35,643 nucleotides of DNA, from the NCBI GenBank assembly GCA_902576375.1, contig CACGUZ010000006.1, positions 1-35,643 on the forward strand, written 5' to 3'. Under the pieces are notes generated by a model. The model worked only from the letters and a program-made list of their open reading frames with translations, did no database searches and was not told where the DNA came from. The DNA comes from an uncultured Pelagibacteraceae bacterium (GTDB lineage: Bacteria > Pseudomonadota > Alphaproteobacteria > Pelagibacterales > Pelagibacteraceae). Made by a program: the position numbers and the translations under genes. Positions 32,664-35,643 of the stretch are shown here, one piece after another (position 1 is the stretch's first letter; every line of letters starts with the position of its first letter).

Positions 32664-34115
32664 TCAACTTATATGAAGCTTTTTAGCTTTAATAATCAAC
32701 AAAGGTAAAAAAGTCGCTATTACAAAAGATAAAAAAAGCAAAGATTGTGTAACAAAAGATGGAAATAGATCTATTGGTATGAAAACTCCAACTAATAAAC
32801 TTTTAGAAAAATCAGGAGAAGGGAATAATAAAAACCCACCTATTAATCCAATCAGTATAGAAATATAAGCTGTATTTTCATTAATTGATTTATCATAAAA
32901 ACTTAGAAAAACAGTTAATACAAAAGCACAACAAAACAGGTCTGCTAATAAGAAAAGATACAAAATGTCAAATCCTTTTGATGCAATAATAAAAGAGATG
33001 AAAGATAAAAATAAAATTATAAATTTAGAAAAATTTAAATAATCAGTTTTTTTACTCAAATTAAATACCGCTTTTCCATCTAAAATTACCAAACTTGAAA
33101 TTGCATTAATTAATGTGTCCACAGTTGAAATTGTTAATGCCATACCAAGAATTATTATAAACAAAGATAAATAAATTGTTTGTTCTTTAAGTAATAATGA
33201 AAAAAATCCCAGATCTGGTCTATTGCTTGAGTCAATTGAGAAAGCTACCATTCCTGAAAAGCCCATAAAAAAAACAACAGGAATTATTATTAAAAAAGAA
33301 ATGATTAAGCTTTTTTTTAAAGTTTGGTAATTTTTAGCTGCATATACACGTTGCCAATTTCCTTGATGGAACAAATTAGTTGCAGCTACTGCTATAAAAA
33401 AAGTTAAGCCTGCAGTATAATTTGGAATGTAATCACTACTCAGAAGTTGAGGATTTTTTTTAATCACAAATTCAAAAGAAAATTTAGAACCTGTAAATGA
33501 AGTTATATATATAAAGGAGATTATTAACAAAACTCCTATAACAATCATTTGAATATTATCAGTAAAAATTGAAGCCCTTAATCCACCATATAATGTATAA
33601 ATTAGAGTGGACGAAAGAACTACTAAAGCTGTAGTCCAAAATTCAGTACCAGATATATAATTGATCAAAACTGAAATAGCGGTCACCTCGGCGCACAAAA
33701 AAATGAACATATAAAATATGGTCATTAATAAAATTAGCTTAAATAAACTTTTGCCAAATTTTCTTCTCATAAATTCTATTAAAGAAGATCCTTTGGGGAA
33801 TTCATTTCTAATTTTTTTTCCTAAGTAAATTAAAAAAAATAGTGGAAACGCTGTTCCTAAAGAATAGCCAATAACTGCACCTATACCTCCCCAAGTCGCA
33901 GCAGAAGCAGGACCAAATAAAATCCATGCTCCTAATGCTGATGCTGTTAAACTGGTGGTTAATGAAAAGACACCAATATTCCTATTAGCAGTTAAATAAT
34001 TATTTAATCCTTTGAATTTTTTAGTGTGATTAATTCCCAAAAAAGCAAATAACAAACTGATTGCAATTATTAAGAATAATGAAGTGGATTGTTCTAAAAA
34101 AAAAGAATTATTCAT
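32664..34115 (-). CDS. thiV: ThiV-like sodium:solute symporter for a thiamine precursor
   Basis: A 483-residue SSS-family protein with about thirteen membrane segments. Landmarks are GAWILFGPASAATWGGIGAVIGYSLG (about 61-87), IEFMRRKFG, YTLYGGLRASIFTDNIQMIVIG (about 173-194), HQGNWQRVYAAKNYQTLKKS (about 253-272) and MALTISTVDTLINAISSL. The GGLRASIFTDxxQ and GxWQR elements are typical of the family. A TPP riboswitch lies directly upstream. SAR11 cells need the pyrimidine moiety of thiamine, HMP, and a TPP-riboswitch-linked SSS transporter called ThiV was proposed to import it. This gene fits that description. Substrate identity is inferred from the riboswitch. Confidence 0.85.
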   Translation of the reverse strand: MNNSFFLEQSTSLFLIIAISLLFAFLGINHTKKFKGLNNYLTANRNIGVFSLTTSLTASALGAWILFGPASAATWGGIGAVIGYSLGTAFPLFFLIYLGKKIRNEFPKGSSLIEFMRRKFGKSLFKLILLMTIFYMFIFLCAEVTAISVLINYISGTEFWTTALVVLSSTLIYTLYGGLRASIFTDNIQMIVIGVLLIISFIYITSFTGSKFSFEFVIKKNPQLLSSDYIPNYTAGLTFFIAVAATNLFHQGNWQRVYAAKNYQTLKKSLIISFLIIIPVVFFMGFSGMVAFSIDSSNRPDLGFFSLLLKEQTIYLSLFIIILGMALTISTVDTLINAISSLVILDGKAVFNLSKKTDYLNFSKFIILFLSFISFIIASKGFDILYLFLLADLFCCAFVLTVFLSFYDKSINENTAYISILIGLIGGFLLFPSPDFSKSLLVGVFIPIDLFPSFVTQSLLFLSFVIATFLPLLIIKAKKLHIS

Positions 34116-34120
34116 TTATT

Positions 34121-34185
34121 TCCCTTTCTGAATTACCGGACAGGTTCTTAGGGTTTAATCTCAGTCTAAAAAGACACCCCTTTAA
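34121..34185 (-). promoter_or_regulatory. TPP riboswitch (THI element) controlling thiV
   Basis: The minus strand between 34185 and 34121 shows the conserved THI-box elements in order: GGGGTGTC, ACTGAGAT, ACCC, GAACCTG and CGGTAATTC. These correspond to the GGGGUGC, CUGAGA, ACCC, GAACCUG and GGGUAAU landmarks of TPP riboswitches. The first two helices and the TPP-binding arms can be drawn. The element ends in AGGGA, which is also the ribosome binding site of thiV (ATG at 34115), with no room for a terminator. TPP binding should therefore hide the ribosome binding site and lower translation. Confidence 0.93.
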
Positions 34186-34242
34186 ATATAATACTTTAAT
34201 ATTATTAAAAAAAAAGAAGAATAATGTTTAGAAGTTTAATTT

Positions 34243-34422
34243 CTATTTTCTAAAACAATTATTCACTAAAATTGCCATTAAAATCCACATCACAAATACC
34301 TCGCCATTTGTAAATGAATAATCAGCTCCAGCAAATCTCGCCACAAAATTTATTGCATAAATTATTATAGTTGAAATAACTAAACTGATTACAAGATTTA
34401 TAAGTCCGCTTACGTAGTTCAT
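34243..34422 (-). CDS. 59-residue small membrane protein
   Basis: An ATG at 34420-34422 gives a 59-residue frame that ends in TAG at 34243-34245. Two hydrophobic stretches are visible, GLINLVISLVISTIIIYAINF (about 6-26) and VFVMWILMAILV (about 43-54), separated by VARFAGADYSFTNGE. No ribosome binding site is obvious. It stands upstream of the thiV riboswitch on the same strand, separated by about 58 bases. The family is not recognised. The alternation of hydrophobic and polar residues looks like a real small membrane protein rather than a chance frame. Confidence 0.55.
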   Translation of the reverse strand: MNYVSGLINLVISLVISTIIIYAINFVARFAGADYSFTNGEVFVMWILMAILVNNCFRK

Positions 34423-34513
34423 GATTAATCTTAACTACAATTTGCTTGAATGCAAATTAAATTTCTATTTATAAGGGAAGATTTTTTGAATGCTGGAAGA
34501 CTACAAAAGACCA

Positions 34514-34572
34514 AGGTTGTATTCAAGAAATATATTTAACTAAATTCAAAATTAATATCTTGAATACAACCT
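34514..34572. repeat. Long perfect inverted repeat
   Basis: Two perfect 15-base arms, AGGTTGTATTCAAGA (34514-34528) and TCTTGAATACAACCT (34558-34572), surround a 29-base AT-rich loop. Transcribed, they form a stable 15-base-pair stem on either strand. A run of T-rich sequence (ATCTTTTTAT) follows some 13 bases later on the plus strand, so it may act as a terminator or as part of a leader. It is not flanked by direct repeats. Confidence 0.7.
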
Positions 34573-34671
34573 ATCTAAAATTTATCTTTTTATATAAGGA
34601 GGTAGTTTTAATGAATCAAATGCCACCTGACACTTAGCTGGGTAGCTTTATATTTCATAAAAACATAAACG

Positions 34672-34697
34672 AAAAAAATAAAAGTCCATTAGGACTT
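34672..34697 (-). terminator. Intrinsic terminator after the cytochrome c' gene
   Basis: A perfect six-base-pair stem AAGTCC / GGACTT with a four-base loop, followed on the minus strand by TTATTTTTTT, gives a textbook rho-independent terminator for the transcript that includes the cytochrome c' and DUF411 genes. Confidence 0.85.
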
Positions 34698-34760
34698 AAA
34701 TGCCAAAAAGGCGACTAAGGGGAGCTCTTTTGGTTGGAGAACGAAAGAGCGAACCCCTTC
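34672..34760 (-). ncRNA. Three-hairpin 3' UTR RNA of the cytochrome c' gene, candidate small RNA
   Basis: Read on the minus strand, three hairpins follow each other. The first is a two-part stem: AAGGGG (34754-34759) pairs with CCCCTT (34717-34722) and GCTCTTT (34744-34750) with AAAGAGC (34724-34730), with a 13-base loop containing CGTTCTCC. Next is GCC-N5-GGC (34702-34712), and last AAGTCC-TAAT-GGACTT (34682-34697) followed by TTATTTTTTT. The last is a classic intrinsic terminator. The element starts about 17 bases after the cytochrome c' stop, so it is its 3' UTR and could be released as a small RNA. Confidence 0.5.
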
Positions 34761-34775
34761 GTTTAATCTTAAAAT

Positions 34776-35225
34776 TTAATGTGGTGCTCTAAATCTACTA
34801 TGACAAGCTTTGCAATTACTCCACATCATTTGAGTTAAAGTAGCCCTTATATCTTCAGAATCCTCAATTAGGGAGGTTAATTTAATCATATCATCTGATG
34901 ATTTTTTCATTAAATCATTAAACTCTTTTTTATTTTCCCAAATTAAAGGTAGAGCCTCAGTTTTAAAACCCTCTTTTGAATTTTCCGGAAAATATTCTAA
35001 TAAAGTTTTGTAATTTTCACTCATTTTGATCATCAAAGATTTTGCCTTATCAAATTCTCCTTTACTAGCTAAAGCTTGTACTCTTTTTGCAGTACTATAA
35101 TTCTTACTGAATAAAGCTTTTCTGCCTTTAATAATTTCTTCTACAGTTTCAGCATTAGCAGAAAAAGTTAAGCTTAAGGAAAAAATAATTATGATTGCTT
35201 TTAAAATTTTTATTTTTTGTATCAT
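34776..35225 (-). CDS. Cytochrome c'-type protein
   Basis: A 149-residue protein with a signal peptide (residues 1-25, ending FSANA) and a C-terminal haem motif CKACHSRFRAPH (Cys138, Cys141 and His142). Residues 25-135 are helical and match the four-helix bundle of cytochrome c'. It binds haem covalently after export to the periplasm. Cytochromes c' bind NO or relay electrons under nitrosative stress. It is preceded five bases upstream by the DUF411 gene, so the two are co-transcribed and may form one periplasmic unit. A structured 3' UTR and a terminator follow. Confidence 0.88.
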   Translation of the reverse strand: MIQKIKILKAIIIIFSLSLTFSANAETVEEIIKGRKALFSKNYSTAKRVQALASKGEFDKAKSLMIKMSENYKTLLEYFPENSKEGFKTEALPLIWENKKEFNDLMKKSSDDMIKLTSLIEDSEDIRATLTQMMWSNCKACHSRFRAPH

Positions 35226-35230
35226 AAGGT

Positions 35231-35643
35231 TTATATTGTCATGAATACTGAAAAATTCCCATCGACAAGTTGATAAATGACATAAGGCTCCTCTTTATCA
35301 CCAGGCATACCTGGTGTACCTATTGGCATGCCAGGCAGTGCTAATCCATCAATATCAGGTCGTTCTTTTAATAATTTATTTATCGCTTCTAGCGGAACAT
35401 GACCCTCAATAAAATAGTTATCAATAATTGTTGTATGACAAGACTGCATTTCTAATGGGATAGCATATTTCTGTTTAATTGTATGAATACTTTCCAAATC
35501 TGTTTGCTTTACTTTGAAATTTTCTTTTTCTAAAAATAAAACATAACCATTACAACATCCACAAGATGGGCTTTTAAAAACTTCGACAATCTGTTTATTC
35601 TCAATATTAGCCAGAGCTTCATTTTTATCTGTGACAAAATTAA
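35231..35643 (-). CDS. DUF411 metal-binding protein (5' end beyond the window)
   Basis: The minus-strand frame is open to the right edge, giving about 137 visible residues of a protein usually near 150. It contains VEVFKSPSCGCCNGYV near the start of the visible part, MQSCHTTIIDNYFIEGHVP in the middle and LALPGMPIGTPGMPGD near the end. These cysteines, His and Met residues are the DUF411 signature, found in periplasmic proteins linked to copper or other metals. A TTG at 35495-35497 inside the frame is not the real start, because the homologous sequence continues upstream of it. The start and any signal peptide are outside the window. It is in one operon with cytochrome c'. Confidence 0.9.
   Translation of the reverse strand, partial: NFVTDKNEALANIENKQIVEVFKSPSCGCCNGYVLFLEKENFKVKQTDLESIHTIKQKYAIPLEMQSCHTTIIDNYFIEGHVPLEAINKLLKERPDIDGLALPGMPIGTPGMPGDKEEPYVIYQLVDGNFSVFMTI

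Larger units (their letters stand above)
34423..34775. other. 353-base intergenic region with repeat, tiny ORFs and a three-hairpin RNA
   Basis: This is the longest stretch without a normal gene. From left to right it holds a possible 17-codon frame on the plus strand (34490-34543, preceded by AAGGGA), and the 15-base-pair inverted repeat at 34514-34572. A perfect AGGAGG ribosome binding site (34597-34602) follows, eight bases before an eight-codon frame (34611-34637, MNQMPPDT). An A-rich spacer then leads to three consecutive hairpins at 34682-34759. I see no tRNA, IS element or known riboswitch in it. Its right end is the 3' UTR of the cytochrome c' gene. Confidence 0.5.

Noticed and set aside
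34631..34646. TTAGCTGGGTAGC resembling a tRNA D-arm
   Set aside because: No acceptor stem, anticodon arm or TTCGA loop follows, so there is no tRNA or tmRNA piece that I can support.
1..35643. CRISPR arrays, insertion sequences or prophage
   Set aside because: There are no regularly spaced repeats, no transposase or integrase motifs, and no change in base composition across the window.

Overview
The window looks like a piece of chromosome from a SAR11-type marine alphaproteobacterium (Candidatus Pelagibacter or a close relative). The evidence is the very low GC content, gaps of a few bases or overlaps between genes, short intergenic regions, lysine/asparagine/isoleucine-rich proteins, and a characteristic gene set: aprM-aprB-aprA, suyAB, xsc, a TPP-riboswitch-controlled symporter of the ThiV type, isocitrate lyase, and AmtB beside HU. 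This assignment is inferred from gene content and composition, not from a marker-gene comparison. I see no tRNA, rRNA, CRISPR array, insertion sequence or prophage.

Region 1 (1-9178) handles organosulfonates and sulfite. xsc (sulfoacetaldehyde acetyltransferase, cut by the left edge) is divergent from suyA-suyB (sulfolactate sulfo-lyase) and a YeiH-type anion exporter. Facing them is a minus-strand operon: aprM, aprB, aprA, an unrecognised 116-residue protein, a 44-residue membrane peptide and a TauE/SafE exporter. The logic is that Xsc and SuyAB release sulfite from C2 and C3 sulfonates. The sulfite is then either oxidised to adenylylsulfate by AprBA, with electrons passing to the membrane through AprM, or exported. 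A good sigma70-like promoter with an overlapping dyad precedes aprM.

Region 2 (9179-14416, minus strand) holds a tightly packed run: cystathionine beta-lyase, an MFS transporter, a PabB-like/PabA/PabC set (p-aminobenzoate branch of folate synthesis) and a HIT-family hydrolase. Region 3 (14492-20874) is mixed housekeeping: a 27-residue very basic peptide, an unknown membrane protein, MnmA, a DUF3553 protein overlapping CysQ, RecX, an ABA4-like membrane protein, an HCCA-isomerase/DsbA-fold protein, a rhodanese and a glycosyltransferase-like protein.

Region 4 (20988-27844, minus strand) contains AmtB with a structured 3' UTR, HU, the RseP site-2 protease, a class I amidotransferase, an iron-dependent alcohol dehydrogenase, a secreted metallo-beta-lactamase-fold hydrolase and a protein resembling the catalytic part of malonyl-CoA decarboxylase. 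Region 5 (27848-30938) pairs a ScfR/RamB-type regulator with isocitrate lyase across a divergent region that carries repeated TTTTGTAAA boxes and a 53-residue ORF. Region 6 (30935-35643, minus strand) has an ABC-2 exporter, a ThiV-like sodium symporter under a TPP riboswitch, a small membrane protein, a 353-base gap containing a long inverted repeat, tiny ORFs and a three-hairpin RNA, then cytochrome c' and a DUF411 protein cut by the right edge.

Most of the window is recognisable SAR11 core and flexible metabolism. The parts least explained by known families are the 27-residue basic peptide, the two small genes between aprA and tauE, the 34.4-34.8 kb intergenic region, and two minus-strand 3' UTR hairpin elements that share sequence blocks.
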